A stretch of DNA of 33,986 nt from positions 1 through 33,986 of IMG/VR virus record IMGVR_UViG_3300032240_001336. One strand, 5' to 3'. Made by a program: the position numbers and the translations under genes. Shown here in pieces: positions 5,348-13,325 of this stretch. Position 1 is the stretch's first letter; each line of letters begins with the position of its first letter. This stretch comes from a virus. The notes under the pieces were generated by a model. The model was not told the origin of the DNA and ran no database searches. It was given only the letters and a program-made list of their open reading frames with translations.

Positions 5348-6851
5348 TGGCGTGATTGATGGTGTGATTCAGGATTTGCGTAATCGTTCTAAGAACTCAG
5401 TTTATTTGACTGACCCTGCAGCTTGGGCTTCTGATGTATTGGGTAAGACGATGTGGTCTAAGCAGGCTGAGATTGGTCGAAGTCTTGTAGAAAATACTCA
5501 TACAGCTGTTGTAAGTTGTAATGGAGCGGGTAAGTCTGCTGTGGCTGGTATTTTGGGTGCTTGGTGGATTGCTGTTCATGACCCGTATGAGGTTGCTTTG
5601 ATTTGTTCTGCGCCTACTTATCCTCAGATTGCGCGTGTGTTGTTTCGTGAGTTGAAAGATAATCATAAGCTGGCGGCTATTAATGGCTTTAGCCTTCCGG
5701 GTCACATTAATCAGTCTGAAGAGTGGAAGCTTGATGATGAGTATGGCACGCTGATTGGGTTTGGCCGTCGTCCTGCTGATACTGATATTGTTTCTGCTTT
5801 CCAAGGTATTCACAGAAGGTATGTGTTTGTGGTTTTGGATGAGGCTGGTGGTATTCCTGCTGACTTGTATACTGCTGCTGAAGCTGTTACTACTACTGCC
5901 GACTCTAGAGTTTTGGCTATTGGTAACCCAGACCGTAGGGGTACTGAATTTCATAGAATTATGCGTGAGGATGAGACTTGGAATAAAATAAAAATTTCTG
6001 CTTTTGATACACCAAATTTTACTGGTGAAAAAGTTCCAGATGATTTGAAGCCTTTGTTGATTCAACCCGCTTGGGTTGAGCGTCAGAAGGTTGCTTGGGG
6101 TATTGATTCAGCTAGATATCGTTCAAAAATTTTGGCTGAGTTCCCTGAAGAAGATGACACTACATTTTTCTCTCAGCAAGCTATTGATAAGGCTATAGAT
6201 TGTGAGATTGAAGAGGACATGAATATCCCAGTAGTACTGGGTGTTGACTTGGCACGCTTTGGTGATGATGATTCTGTTGTTTACTCGAATAGAGGTGGCC
6301 GTTTACGTCACATGTCTACATGGTCTAAAGCTAATGCTGTTGAGTCTGCTAACCGTGTGCATGAGATGGCTGTTGCTTTGGGTGCGTCTGAGGTTCGCGT
6401 GGATGCTACCGGCCTTGGAGCGCCTGTTGTAGATATGTTAGCAACTATGTGTGATGGCAAGTACTTTGTTATTAGCATTATTGGTTCTGCTGCTTCTCCA
6501 GATAACATGAGATGGCTTAATGCCCGTGCTTGTGGCTATGATTCTTTGCGTGAAGGTATGATTATGGGTCGAATCGACTTAGACTTAACCGATAAAGACC
6601 TTTTAGATGAGATGATGGCAATTAAGTACAAATTTAGTGCTAAAGGTTCTATTCAGATTGAGTCTAAAGATGATATGCGTTCTAGGGGTATGAAATCTCC
6701 TGACAGATTGGATGCTGCTATGTATGCAGGGCTTGACATGTCTAAGTTGTTGAACTCTCCTTTTGGTAATTCTAAGCCTGGAGATAAGTTGTTGGTTGAT
6801 GCGGATATGATGGATAATATTTATCCTTTTTACTCTGACTGGACATGGTAG
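5340..6851 (+). CDS. terL: Terminase large subunit (packaging ATPase-nuclease)
   Basis: The ATPase half shows Walker A CNGAGKS (residues 60-66), Walker B VFVVLDEAGG with Asp167-Glu168, and the coupling motif VLAIGNPDRRG (191-201). The RNase H-like nuclease half shows VVLGVDLARFGDDDS with Asp303, VRVDATGLG with Asp355, and DRLDAAMYAGL with Asp455/458, the expected acidic metal-binding set. It cuts the concatemer and pumps DNA through the portal. Four overlapping starts exist (GTG 5331, ATG 5334, 5337, 5340); 5340 is best spaced from AGAGG at 5327-5331. At 503 residues the length is normal for the family. The frame is open well upstream, but that part overlaps the mini Cys-rich gene and is not real. 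Confidence 0.95.
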   Translation: MIDGVIDGVIQDLRNRSKNSVYLTDPAAWASDVLGKTMWSKQAEIGRSLVENTHTAVVSCNGAGKSAVAGILGAWWIAVHDPYEVALICSAPTYPQIARVLFRELKDNHKLAAINGFSLPGHINQSEEWKLDDEYGTLIGFGRRPADTDIVSAFQGIHRRYVFVVLDEAGGIPADLYTAAEAVTTTADSRVLAIGNPDRRGTEFHRIMREDETWNKIKISAFDTPNFTGEKVPDDLKPLLIQPAWVERQKVAWGIDSARYRSKILAEFPEEDDTTFFSQQAIDKAIDCEIEEDMNIPVVLGVDLARFGDDDSVVYSNRGGRLRHMSTWSKANAVESANRVHEMAVALGASEVRVDATGLGAPVVDMLATMCDGKYFVISIIGSAASPDNMRWLNARACGYDSLREGMIMGRIDLDLTDKDLLDEMMAIKYKFSAKGSIQIESKDDMRSRGMKSPDRLDAAMYAGLDMSKLLNSPFGNSKPGDKLLVDADMMDNIYPFYSDWTW

Positions 6852-6854
6852 AAT
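6849..6854 (+). promoter_or_regulatory. Possible -10 element before the portal gene
   Basis: TAGAAT preceded by GG, at the very end of the large terminase gene, about 30 bases before the portal start. It matches the GGTAnnAT pattern seen at the other candidate promoters of the window. Weak on its own because it overlaps coding sequence. Confidence 0.25.
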
Positions 6855-6884
6855 ATAACTATATTTATTTGATTTGGAGATATT

Positions 6885-8318
6885 TTGGACGATTTTGAAG
6901 ATTTTTCTAACAATTCAGAGCGATTTTCTGAATCATATCAGCGTATGGCTGATGTTATTTTGTCTATGGATGATAAGGGTTGGGCTCCTTTTGGTGAGTA
7001 TTTAAACTCTTTAGATGCTTTTAGCCTTGAATCTCTGCACACTTTGTCTACACAGTTGAGTGAGCGTGTTGACGGTAACCCCTTATTGAAACGCGGTCTA
7101 GGTCTTAGAACTAGCTATGTTTTTGGTAAGGGTGTTGAATTTGATGGCCTTTCTGCGCGTGTTCGTGAGATTGTAGAGTCTGATAATGCGCAAACAGTTT
7201 TATTCAGTTCACAGGCTATGGCCATTAATGAGCATGCACATTTTACTGCTGGACAGTTTTTTATTTTAGGCGATGTGTCTTCTAAAAAAATTCAGCGTAT
7301 TCCTTTTAGTGAAATTACTGGTTGGGTTACTGACCCTGACGACAGCGAATTTGTGCGCTATTATCGTAGGTCTTGGACTCGTCACAGTCAAGAAACTGGT
7401 GGTAATCCTGTACAGGTTTCTGTTTGGTATCCTTCTGACCTTTATACCCCTGTTGGTAACTATGCTAGACGCATTCAAAATCAGCCAGTCGATTCAAGCA
7501 GGGTAATGTTTTCCTCTATGGTTAATAAGCGTACCGGAACTATATGGGGTGTACCTGATGCTTTTTCTGCTTATCCTTGGGCTCACGCATATAATGAATA
7601 TCTAAAAGATGGTTCTCGCATTCTAAAATCTTTAGCTATGTTTGCTTGGCAGTTAAAATCTCGTTCTAAGAGTGGCGCAGCTACTGCTGCAGCTACAATT
7701 GCTACGCCTAATTCTGCAGGTTCTACAGCGATTCTTGGTGCTGATATGGAACTTTCTTCTTTACCCAGAGCTGGTAGTGTTGACCTAAGTAGTGGCCGTG
7801 CCTTAGCTGCTATGGTTGCTTCTGCTTTAGAAGTTTCTGTTGTTACGCTTATGTCTGACCCTGGTTCTTCTGGTGCTTATGGAACTGCACAAACTTTGGA
7901 TGTTCCTACCATTAAAGCAATGCAGGCTCGTCAAAAGATTTGGGAGCAAATGTTTAAGCGTGTTCTAAAGTTTATGGGTGCGCGTAGCGTTGAGGTTAAA
8001 TGGCCTAAGATGGAATCTGAAGCTACTTACCGACAGATTCAAGCTATCTCATTAGCTTATGAGGCTGGTGCTTTGTGGGAAGATGAGTATCGTGATGCTA
8101 TTCTTGATGAGCTTGATGTTGTTCCTATGCACAAGGGAATTTCGCCTTTTGCTCAGGATAAAGTAAATAATATTACGGCTACAACCGCACCCGCTACCAC
8201 AGCACCCGCTGCTTCTAGCGGCAGTGCTACACCATCAAAAGGTAATACAGGAACTGTAGGTCAAATGTCTAATAGTGATAATTCTTTGAGAAGTATGGAT
8301 AATCAACCAACTGCATAA
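6885..8318 (+). CDS. Portal protein
   Basis: The start is TTG 6885 with TTGGAG (6874-6879) as ribosome binding site. The 477-residue protein follows the large terminase, is followed by the maturation protease, and has portal-like features: an early helical region, LKRGLGLRTSYVFGKGVEF, the FSEITGWVTDPDD strand region, WGVPDAFSAYPWAHAYNEYL and a long central helical stem. The final 50 residues are low-complexity Thr/Ala/Ser/Pro (TTAPATTAPAASSGS), probably a flexible tail. Portals form the dodecameric ring at one capsid vertex through which DNA passes. Position and pattern make the call strong; no single catalytic motif exists for this family. Confidence 0.85.
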   Translation: MDDFEDFSNNSERFSESYQRMADVILSMDDKGWAPFGEYLNSLDAFSLESLHTLSTQLSERVDGNPLLKRGLGLRTSYVFGKGVEFDGLSARVREIVESDNAQTVLFSSQAMAINEHAHFTAGQFFILGDVSSKKIQRIPFSEITGWVTDPDDSEFVRYYRRSWTRHSQETGGNPVQVSVWYPSDLYTPVGNYARRIQNQPVDSSRVMFSSMVNKRTGTIWGVPDAFSAYPWAHAYNEYLKDGSRILKSLAMFAWQLKSRSKSGAATAAATIATPNSAGSTAILGADMELSSLPRAGSVDLSSGRALAAMVASALEVSVVTLMSDPGSSGAYGTAQTLDVPTIKAMQARQKIWEQMFKRVLKFMGARSVEVKWPKMESEATYRQIQAISLAYEAGALWEDEYRDAILDELDVVPMHKGISPFAQDKVNNITATTAPATTAPAASSGSATPSKGNTGTVGQMSNSDNSLRSMDNQPTA

Positions 8319-8326
8319 TAGTATGG

Positions 8327-8332
8327 TATCAT
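8327..8332 (+). promoter_or_regulatory. Possible -10 element before the protease-scaffold gene
   Basis: TATCAT preceded by GG, in the short gap after the portal gene and 34 bases before ATG 8367. It shares the GGTAnnAT pattern of the other candidates. No -35 seen. Confidence 0.35.
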
Positions 8333-8366
8333 TACATATAGCGAATGTTAAATGTATGGAGATTTT

Positions 8367-9323
8367 ATGGCAATTACTTTAAGTGAGTCACTTGGCTTTA
8401 GTGCCAGTGAAGGTAAGAATAAGTGGCGTGTAAAAATCATTCAATCTGGATGGGGTTCTTCAGGTTATTATTCTGAATCATTGCTTTCTACTTTTGGTCC
8501 TAATGTTTTTAAGGCTGGCACAAAAGTATTTATGAATCACCCAGACGTTAATTCCCGTCCTGAGCGTGATGTGCAAAAACTTGCAGGTAAATTAATTACC
8601 GATGCATCATTTTCTGAGGGCGCACTTTACGCTGATATAGAATTTTACTCTAGTTATGCTCCTATTATTAAGGAGATGGCTGGAGACATTGGTTTGTCAA
8701 TCCATGCTTTTGGGGATGCCCAACTTGGTGAGGCAGAGGGTCGCGAAGGCCCAATCATCGAATCTCTTGTTGAAGACCCTTTAACTAGCGTCGATGTTGT
8801 AACAGTGGCTGGAGCGGGTGGTAAGTTTCTTAACCTCCTTGAAAGCTATTCAAGAAAATCACTAACAGAAATTAGTGAATCACTATCGGAAGGAAATGGT
8901 ATGTCCATTACTAAGGAAGAATTTGATGCAGCAATTGCTGACCTCAAAAGCGCCTTCGTTGAGGCACTTTCACCAGTTGTAGAGTCAGTCTCTGTGCTGG
9001 TAGAATCCGCTAAGCCTGTTGAGGTTGAAGGGGACGAAGCCGATGTGGCTCCTGCTCTTGATGCTGTAGACATTGCGGAAAAGTTCAACGAATCAGGTCT
9101 ACCTAAGATTGCTCTTCAGCGTATTGCTGAAAGCCTTAAGTCAGATAACAACGTCAAGTCTCTTGACGAGCTAATCGTAGATGAGAAGGCTTATGCTGCA
9201 TCTCTTCGTGAGGCATTCGCCCCCGCATCAGAGGAAGTTGGAGTTATCCATGAATCTGTTGCTAAATCATCAAGCCTGCTAGACGAGTTTTCTGCAATTG
9301 CAGCTCGCATTAGCGGTAAGTAA
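8367..9323 (+). CDS. Capsid maturation protease fused to scaffold
   Basis: I chose ATG 8367 because ATGGAGA lies just upstream (8356-8362); the in-frame ATG at 8352 has no ribosome binding site. Residues 1-165 carry the pattern of prohead proteases of actinophages: IIQSGWGSSGYY, VFMNHP with His58, RPERD, and GDIGLSIHAFG with Ser111, the likely Ser/His catalytic pair of a herpesvirus-assemblin-like fold. GREGPIIESL and VVTVAGAGGKF follow. Residues about 179-318 are acidic and helical, typical of scaffold that guides shell assembly and is then digested. The boundary coincides with an internal start with its own ribosome binding site (see the nested entry). It acts inside the procapsid. Confidence 0.85.
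   Translation: MAITLSESLGFSASEGKNKWRVKIIQSGWGSSGYYSESLLSTFGPNVFKAGTKVFMNHPDVNSRPERDVQKLAGKLITDASFSEGALYADIEFYSSYAPIIKEMAGDIGLSIHAFGDAQLGEAEGREGPIIESLVEDPLTSVDVVTVAGAGGKFLNLLESYSRKSLTEISESLSEGNGMSITKEEFDAAIADLKSAFVEALSPVVESVSVLVESAKPVEVEGDEADVAPALDAVDIAEKFNESGLPKIALQRIAESLKSDNNVKSLDELIVDEKAYAASLREAFAPASEEVGVIHESVAKSSSLLDEFSAIAARISGK
8901..9323 (+). CDS. Nested scaffold protein from an internal in-frame start
   Basis: Inside the protease gene, GGAAGGA (8888-8894) precedes an in-frame ATG at 8901 (residue 179 of the long form) by 6 bases, an ideal start. The 140-residue product would be the acidic helical scaffold alone (MSITKEEFDAAIADLKSAF onward). Lambda makes its Nu3 scaffold from inside gene C this way, so separate expression here gives a simple route to excess scaffold over protease. 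Codon use also changes around this point, with more C-ending codons than upstream. The site is seen directly; use of the start is inferred. Confidence 0.6.
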   Translation: MSITKEEFDAAIADLKSAFVEALSPVVESVSVLVESAKPVEVEGDEADVAPALDAVDIAEKFNESGLPKIALQRIAESLKSDNNVKSLDELIVDEKAYAASLREAFAPASEEVGVIHESVAKSSSLLDEFSAIAARISGK

Positions 9324-9335
9324 GAAAGGTAAATC

Positions 9336-9680
9336 ATGGCTAATAACGAAATTTATGCCGTAGCCGATTCCCTAGTCTTTCCTGTAGCAAGCACTGTTAA
9401 GTCAGGCGACTTGGTTCAGGTTGGTCAGGTTATTGGTGTTGCCGAGCGCGACGCAAAAGTTGGAGAGAATGGTAGCTACTACACTACTCTTAAACGTTCA
9501 GGCGTGTTCGAGCTTTCAACCCTAGTTGCCGTAACTGTAGGCGCTAACATGTATGTTACATCTGCAGGTGTTGTTACTACTGTTTCAACTAGCAACAAAT
9601 TCATTGGTCACGCACTAAAAGCTAAGACAACTACCGTTGCTGGTCTTGTCCCAGTTATTCTAGTGCAGTCGGCTGCGTAA
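9336..9680 (+). CDS. DUF2190-like capsid decoration (cement) protein
   Basis: AAGAAAGG precedes ATG 9336 at a normal distance. The 114-residue protein is beta-rich, with a KSGDLVQVGQVIGVAERDA segment, a GVFELSTL strand, VTVGANMYVT and a late FIGHALKA segment followed by GLVPVILVQ. This matches the DUF2190 pattern of small capsid cement proteins that bind the outside of HK97-fold shells. Position directly before the major capsid gene fits. Expected high copy number agrees with the C-richer, apparently optimised codons here and in the next gene. Confidence 0.75.
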   Translation: MANNEIYAVADSLVFPVASTVKSGDLVQVGQVIGVAERDAKVGENGSYYTTLKRSGVFELSTLVAVTVGANMYVTSAGVVTTVSTSNKFIGHALKAKTTTVAGLVPVILVQSAA

Positions 9681-9693
9681 GGTAAGGTAAAAA

Positions 9694-10821
9694 ATGACTG
9701 AAAACATTACTCCACGTCAGGTCGAAGCTGCGAAGATTCTTGAAGGTGCTATCCAAGGTGACCGCACTGCCAAGCTAAAGCTTCAGGAAGGTATCGCCAC
9801 AAGCGACCTACCTACACAGCTCGCTCCTGTTATTAACAAAATCATGCTCCAGAACTATGCTGCACAGCCTAAGATTTGGGACATGCTTGCACAAAGGCTT
9901 GTTGTAGACGACTTCCGTCCAGTTCAGTATATGAACATGGCTTATGAAGATGAAGGTTATGACAACGCTGGCGACACATTCCGTCCTGGTTCACTTCCAA
10001 CTGTTGGCGAGTACGATGAGTACCCAACTGCTGGTTGGTTCTCTTTCAGCGAAGCTGAATTCAAGGTAAAGAAGGCCGGTTCTCGTATCCGCTTCTCATG
10101 GGAATCTATCATCAATGATGGAAACATCTCTATTCTAGAGCGTCTACCTATCGAGCTTGCTCGTAAGGCTGCCGGTAAGGAAGATGAAGAAGTTACTAAG
10201 CAGCTTGTTGCTACTGGTGGCCTAAACACCACCAACTTCAAGACAGCTAACCAGAACCTTCTAACAGCTAACTCTGCTCTTGGTACTGCTGTTAACGCAC
10301 CTCTAAGCCTTGAAGCTCTTGAGGCTGCGATTACACAGGCTAACCTACAGACTTACAATGCTCGTAACGCTCAGCCTTTGAGCCGTTTCGTGCTTGTTGT
10401 AAATGCTGGTCTAGAGCTAACAGCTAAGAAGATTCTTGCTATCCAGCAGGTTCGTACAGAGACTACATCTGGTTCAGTTGTTAAGTCTACTATTACAGGT
10501 AACCCGCTTGCAGCTTCAATCGAAATTGTTGTAAACCCATGGTTGAAGAAGATTAACTCTAGCTCAGACAACTACTGGTTCCTACTTCCTGTGCCTTCTG
10601 ACACACTAAACCCAGGTTTGGTTCTTGGATTCCTTCGTGGATACGAGACTCCTGAGCTTCGTGTTAAGGCTAATGGTGGTCTATACCTAGGTGGCGGTGC
10701 AGTTCCTGCTCGCGAAGGTTCATTCGATAACGATGACTTCGAGATGAGAATTCGTCACATTGCTACTGGTGGATTCTTGATTCCTACCGGAACAATTGCT
10801 TCTACTGGTGCTGGTTCATAA
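9694..10821 (+). CDS. Major capsid protein (HK97 fold expected)
   Basis: The 375-residue protein follows the decoration protein by 13 bases (ribosome binding site AAGGTAAGG) and is closed by a strong terminator. It has an N-terminal helical part without an obvious long scaffold domain, a central RIRFSWESIINDG segment, ELARKAAGKEDEEVTKQL as the probable spine helix, and a late DDFEMRIRHIATGGFLIP strand. No single residue signature defines the fold; position, size and codon bias (more C-ending codons, few rare ones) support the call. A separate scaffold gene upstream fits a capsid protein lacking its own delta domain. Confidence 0.85.
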   Translation: MTENITPRQVEAAKILEGAIQGDRTAKLKLQEGIATSDLPTQLAPVINKIMLQNYAAQPKIWDMLAQRLVVDDFRPVQYMNMAYEDEGYDNAGDTFRPGSLPTVGEYDEYPTAGWFSFSEAEFKVKKAGSRIRFSWESIINDGNISILERLPIELARKAAGKEDEEVTKQLVATGGLNTTNFKTANQNLLTANSALGTAVNAPLSLEALEAAITQANLQTYNARNAQPLSRFVLVVNAGLELTAKKILAIQQVRTETTSGSVVKSTITGNPLAASIEIVVNPWLKKINSSSDNYWFLLPVPSDTLNPGLVLGFLRGYETPELRVKANGGLYLGGGAVPAREGSFDNDDFEMRIRHIATGGFLIPTGTIASTGAGS

Positions 10822-10838
10822 CATTTAACCAACTAAGA

Positions 10839-10865
10839 AACCCCGCTCAAAAGGCGGGGTTTTTT
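10839..10865 (+). terminator. Rho-independent terminator after the major capsid gene
   Basis: AACCCCGC (10839-10846) and GCGGGGTT (10854-10861) form an 8-bp stem with a 7-base loop; T residues run through 10865. It limits capsid-gene transcripts. Confidence 0.92.
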
Positions 10866-10873
10866 ATTGCTGA

Positions 10874-10879
10874 TATAAT
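10874..10879 (+). promoter_or_regulatory. Extended -10 promoter between two terminators
   Basis: TATAAT with TG one base upstream (10871-10872) forms an extended -10 (TGnTATAAT), which can work without a -35. It lies just after the capsid terminator and before a second terminator at 10909-10948, so it would start a very short RNA near 10886. Confidence 0.5.
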
Positions 10880-10885
10880 TTAGTT

Positions 10886-10948
10886 GTCACGTTCCCTCCT
10901 TCGTGGCTGCCCCACCCTGTTGAGCCTTTGCTCCAGGGTGGGCTTTTT
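10886..10948 (+). ncRNA. Candidate small RNA of about 60 nt, or attenuated leader
   Basis: A transcript from the extended -10 at 10874 would run into the terminator ending near 10948. It would contain a short CACG/CGTG hairpin (10888-10891 with 10902-10905) followed by the 9-bp terminator hairpin. No open frame of useful length lies inside. It could be a small RNA or a leader controlling the fibre gene by attenuation. Inferred only from promoter and terminator spacing. Confidence 0.3.
10909..10948 (+). terminator. Second rho-independent terminator before the fibre gene
   Basis: CCCACCCTG (10911-10919) pairs with CAGGGTGGG (10934-10942), with an extra G-C pair around a bulged C and a 14-base loop, followed by five T (10944-10948). 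Two terminators within 110 bases isolate the fibre gene from capsid transcription. Confidence 0.85.
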
Positions 10949-10954
10949 ATAGGG

Positions 10955-10960
10955 TATAAT
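10955..10960 (+). promoter_or_regulatory. -10 element close to the collagen-fibre start
   Basis: A consensus TATAAT preceded by AGGG, only 9 bases from ATG 10970, so the RNA would have a leader of about three bases or none. It lies directly after the second terminator and gives the fibre gene its own promoter. No -35 resemblance at the usual distance. Confidence 0.65.
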
Positions 10961-10969
10961 GAAGGCATC

Positions 10970-12715
10970 ATGATAATTTTTCCAAATAATAATTTACCAG
11001 ACCTAGCTCAAGATTGGGCTGATACTGTTGAACGCGAAATTAAGCGTATTGATAAAAAATCTGAAAACTCTGGCATTGGCGCAGGTGGCTCAAGTGGCCC
11101 ACAGGGGCCTCAAGGGCCTCAAGGAGAGCCCGGAACACCTGGAGCTACAGGTGCTACTGGTCCAGCTGGAGCAACCGGCCCCACAGGTGCTACAGGGCCT
11201 ACTGGGCCTAGGGGTTTACAGGGGCTTGTTGGTGATGATGGCCCACAAGGCCCAATGGGCTTTACTGGGCCTACTGGACCTACTGGAGCAACAGGCGCTA
11301 CAGGACCGCAAGGTATACAGGGCGTAAAGGGCGACACTGGAGCTACTGGTGCTACTGGAGCTAAAGGTGATACTGGAGCTACTGGTGCCACTGGGCCGCA
11401 AGGTATTCAAGGACTAACTGGAGCTACTGGAGCTGCTGGTACTAATGGAACTAATGGGGCTGCCGGCGCAACTGGTGCTACTGGCCCACAAGGTATTCAG
11501 GGGGATACAGGTGCTACTGGTGCTACTGGAAATGGTATTAGTTCTATAGTAAGAACTTCTGGTACTGGTGCTGCTGGAACAACAGATACTTTTACTATTA
11601 CTTATACAAGTGGGTCTACAACTACTTTTACTGTTTATAATGGCTCTAACGGAACTAACGGAACCAATGGAACTAATGGCACAAATGGTGCTGCTGGTCG
11701 TGGAATTACATCTATTGCTAGAACTTCTGGTACTGGGCTTGCCGGTTCTACCGATACTTATACAATAACTTACTCCGATGCTTCAACTTCCACTTTTACT
11801 GTAGTTAACGGTACTAATGGAACCAATGGAACTAATGGTCAAGGTGTTCCTGCAGCTGGAACTGCTAATCAAGTTTTAACTAAAATTAATGCTACTGACT
11901 ATAATACACAATGGTCATCTGACTTAACTCTTAATAGCATCACTCTTCCAAGCCAAACAGCATCAAGGTTTTTTGCTGCACCAACCGCAGGTGGTGTTCC
12001 ATCATTTAGAGCGATTTCACCATCAGATTTCATGCAGTCTACATCACCATCTTATGGCCAAGCACTAGTTTATGCACCAGTTACTGGTGGTTGGACTTGG
12101 AGTTCTTTTTTCTCAACATTTGGTGGAAGCATTACTGGAAACTTAAATCTTTCTGGAACTACTAGAGAACTTCAAATGAACGCTTTGGCTGGTACTGCTG
12201 GACAAGTGCTTACATCCTCTGGTACTGGCCTTACTCCTACTTGGGCAGATAAAGGATATACTAAAATTGCTGAATCTATATTTAGCGGAACACAGCCATC
12301 ATTTTCTTCAATTCCTCAAACTTATAAAAAGCTTGTTATACAAATATCGTTTACAAATATTGGTGGTCTAGCTGGAACATTTTCTATGAGCTCAAATACT
12401 CGCTCTAATACAGCTTACACAACCTACTCAACAGGCTCTACTGCATCATCAACGGCTGGAGGTACGCCTTCTGGACTTCCATTAACAACTAACGCAACTG
12501 CACCAGCGGTTGGAAATATTTATACAGTTGAAATCCCAAACTATACGTCAGCAAACCCAACCATGTGGCTTTCTGGTGGAGTTGGTGTTACAACAAACGC
12601 CTCTAGATGGGGAGTTGGAACAGTTATATCTAATATAACTCAAATTTCTTTTGAAGCAACAACTAATACATGGACCGGGGCTACCGGAACTGCTACTATT
12701 TATGGAGTTAATTAA
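10970..12715 (+). CDS. Collagen-repeat fibre, probably capsid- or neck-attached
   Basis: I chose ATG 10970 by the promoter position; an earlier in-frame ATG at 10928 lies within the terminator. The 581-residue protein has a short N-terminal helical part ([20 protein letters not shown], 11-30), then Gly-X-Y collagen repeats (about 43-188), two copies of an R-T-S-G-T-G...TFTV motif (near 190 and 245) joined by Asn-Gly-Thr runs, two GTAxQVLT motifs common in phage fibres, and a beta-rich C-terminal domain of about 150 residues. It should be a trimeric fibre. Its place between the major capsid and connector genes, far from the tail fibres, suggests a head or whisker fibre rather than the main receptor binder. 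Its GXY coding repeats are a likely site of length variation. Confidence 0.8.
   Translation: MIIFPNNNLPDLAQDWADTVEREIKRIDKKSENSGIGAGGSSGPQGPQGPQGEPGTPGATGATGPAGATGPTGATGPTGPRGLQGLVGDDGPQGPMGFTGPTGPTGATGATGPQGIQGVKGDTGATGATGAKGDTGATGATGPQGIQGLTGATGAAGTNGTNGAAGATGATGPQGIQGDTGATGATGNGISSIVRTSGTGAAGTTDTFTITYTSGSTTTFTVYNGSNGTNGTNGTNGTNGAAGRGITSIARTSGTGLAGSTDTYTITYSDASTSTFTVVNGTNGTNGTNGQGVPAAGTANQVLTKINATDYNTQWSSDLTLNSITLPSQTASRFFAAPTAGGVPSFRAISPSDFMQSTSPSYGQALVYAPVTGGWTWSSFFSTFGGSITGNLNLSGTTRELQMNALAGTAGQVLTSSGTGLTPTWADKGYTKIAESIFSGTQPSFSSIPQTYKKLVIQISFTNIGGLAGTFSMSSNTRSNTAYTTYSTGSTASSTAGGTPSGLPLTTNATAPAVGNIYTVEIPNYTSANPTMWLSGGVGVTTNASRWGVGTVISNITQISFEATTNTWTGATGTATIYGVN
11096..11536 (+). repeat. 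Collagen-coding Gly-X-Y tandem repeats
   Basis: Nine-base-type repeats coding Gly-Ala-Thr, Gly-Pro-Gln and Gly-Ile-Gln triplets fill this stretch, with recurring blocks such as GGTGCTACTGGAGC. The repeats are imperfect at DNA level, and the frame stays open throughout. Slippage or recombination between copies could change fibre length. Confidence 0.85.
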
Positions 12716-12906
12716 TGAATAAAATAACTGATATAAACTGTGAAACTGGAGAAATAACTGAAAGAGATGAAACTCCAGAAGAAATGGCAGCAAGAGAAGA
12801 ATCTACTAGACAAGAAACTGAAGCATTAGCTATTAAGCAATCAGCTTTAGCTAAATTAGAAAGATTAGGTTTAACTGAAGATGAGATTAATGCAATTATT
12901 AGCTAA
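12715..12906 (+). CDS. Small helical protein paired with the collagen fibre
   Basis: It starts in a TAATG overlap with the fibre gene, so the two are translationally coupled. The 63-residue product begins [18 protein letters not shown], has an acidic amphipathic middle (ETPEEMAAREES) and ends with LAKLERLGLTEDEINAII, a short UBA-like helical turn. Small helical genes directly behind phage fibre genes often serve fibre assembly or attachment, which fits the coupling, but I cannot assign a family. Confidence 0.7.
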   Translation: MNKITDINCETGEITERDETPEEMAAREESTRQETEALAIKQSALAKLERLGLTEDEINAIIS

Positions 12907-12917
12907 AAAAGATAGGG

Positions 12918-12923
12918 TACAAT
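12918..12923 (+). promoter_or_regulatory. -10 element of an apparently leaderless connector-gene promoter
   Basis: TACAAT preceded by AGGG ends 6 bases before ATG 12930, the same geometry as the promoter at 4234. No Shine-Dalgarno sequence lies between it and the start. No -35 seen. Confidence 0.55.
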
Positions 12924-12929
12924 AGTAAC

Positions 12930-13325
12930 ATGTCAGATATTACTCCCCCAAATTATTCAACTGCTATTGGTCAAGTTCGCCTACTTATTCCAGATACGGA
13001 ACAATTAGAAAATCCTAAAGACCTTACTGCTGCTTCGTCTTATATCTTTAATGATGCTCAAATTCAAGCTTTCATCACGCTTTATAACAATAACATTAAA
13101 AGAGCTGCCGCTGCCGCAAAGCTTGCCTTAGCTACTTCTGAAGCTTTAATTAGCAAGGTTATCAAGACCTATGACTTTTCTACTGATGGAGCTAAGTTAG
13201 GTGCTGAGCTTCGTGCACAGGCTAAGCAACTTCAAGATGAAGCTCGCGAAGATGATATGTATGATTCATTTGAAACATTTATTGTTGCTAGCCCTACAGA
13301 AAAGTGGGATAACGATTGGCTTTAA
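12930..13325 (+). CDS. Head-tail connector (adaptor) protein
   Basis: The 131-residue protein is mainly helical: AIGQVRLLIPDTEQ at the start, FNDAQIQAFITLYNNNIKRAAA and AAKLALATSEALI forming the helix bundle, and a flexible acidic C-terminus. This layout resembles gp6/gp15-type adaptors that bind the portal ring. It is the first of four consecutive connector-type genes and seems to be leaderless. It overlaps the next gene by 10 bases. Confidence 0.7.
   Translation: MSDITPPNYSTAIGQVRLLIPDTEQLENPKDLTAASSYIFNDAQIQAFITLYNNNIKRAAAAAKLALATSEALISKVIKTYDFSTDGAKLGAELRAQAKQLQDEAREDDMYDSFETFIVASPTEKWDNDWL

Noticed and set aside
5397-6065. 222-codon minus-strand frame opposite the large terminase
   Set aside because: Composition is Asn/Ser/Thr/Ile-rich with no motif, as expected from the reverse of T-rich codons; the plus-strand terminase motifs are unambiguous.
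11119-11391. Pro/Val/Ala-rich minus-strand frame
   Set aside because: It is the exact antisense of the Gly-X-Y collagen repeats and reflects their periodicity.
11096-11830. Possible CRISPR-like or satellite repeats
   Set aside because: Repeats are contiguous, keep a three-codon protein period and lack unique spacers; they code collagen and Asn-Gly-Thr repeats.
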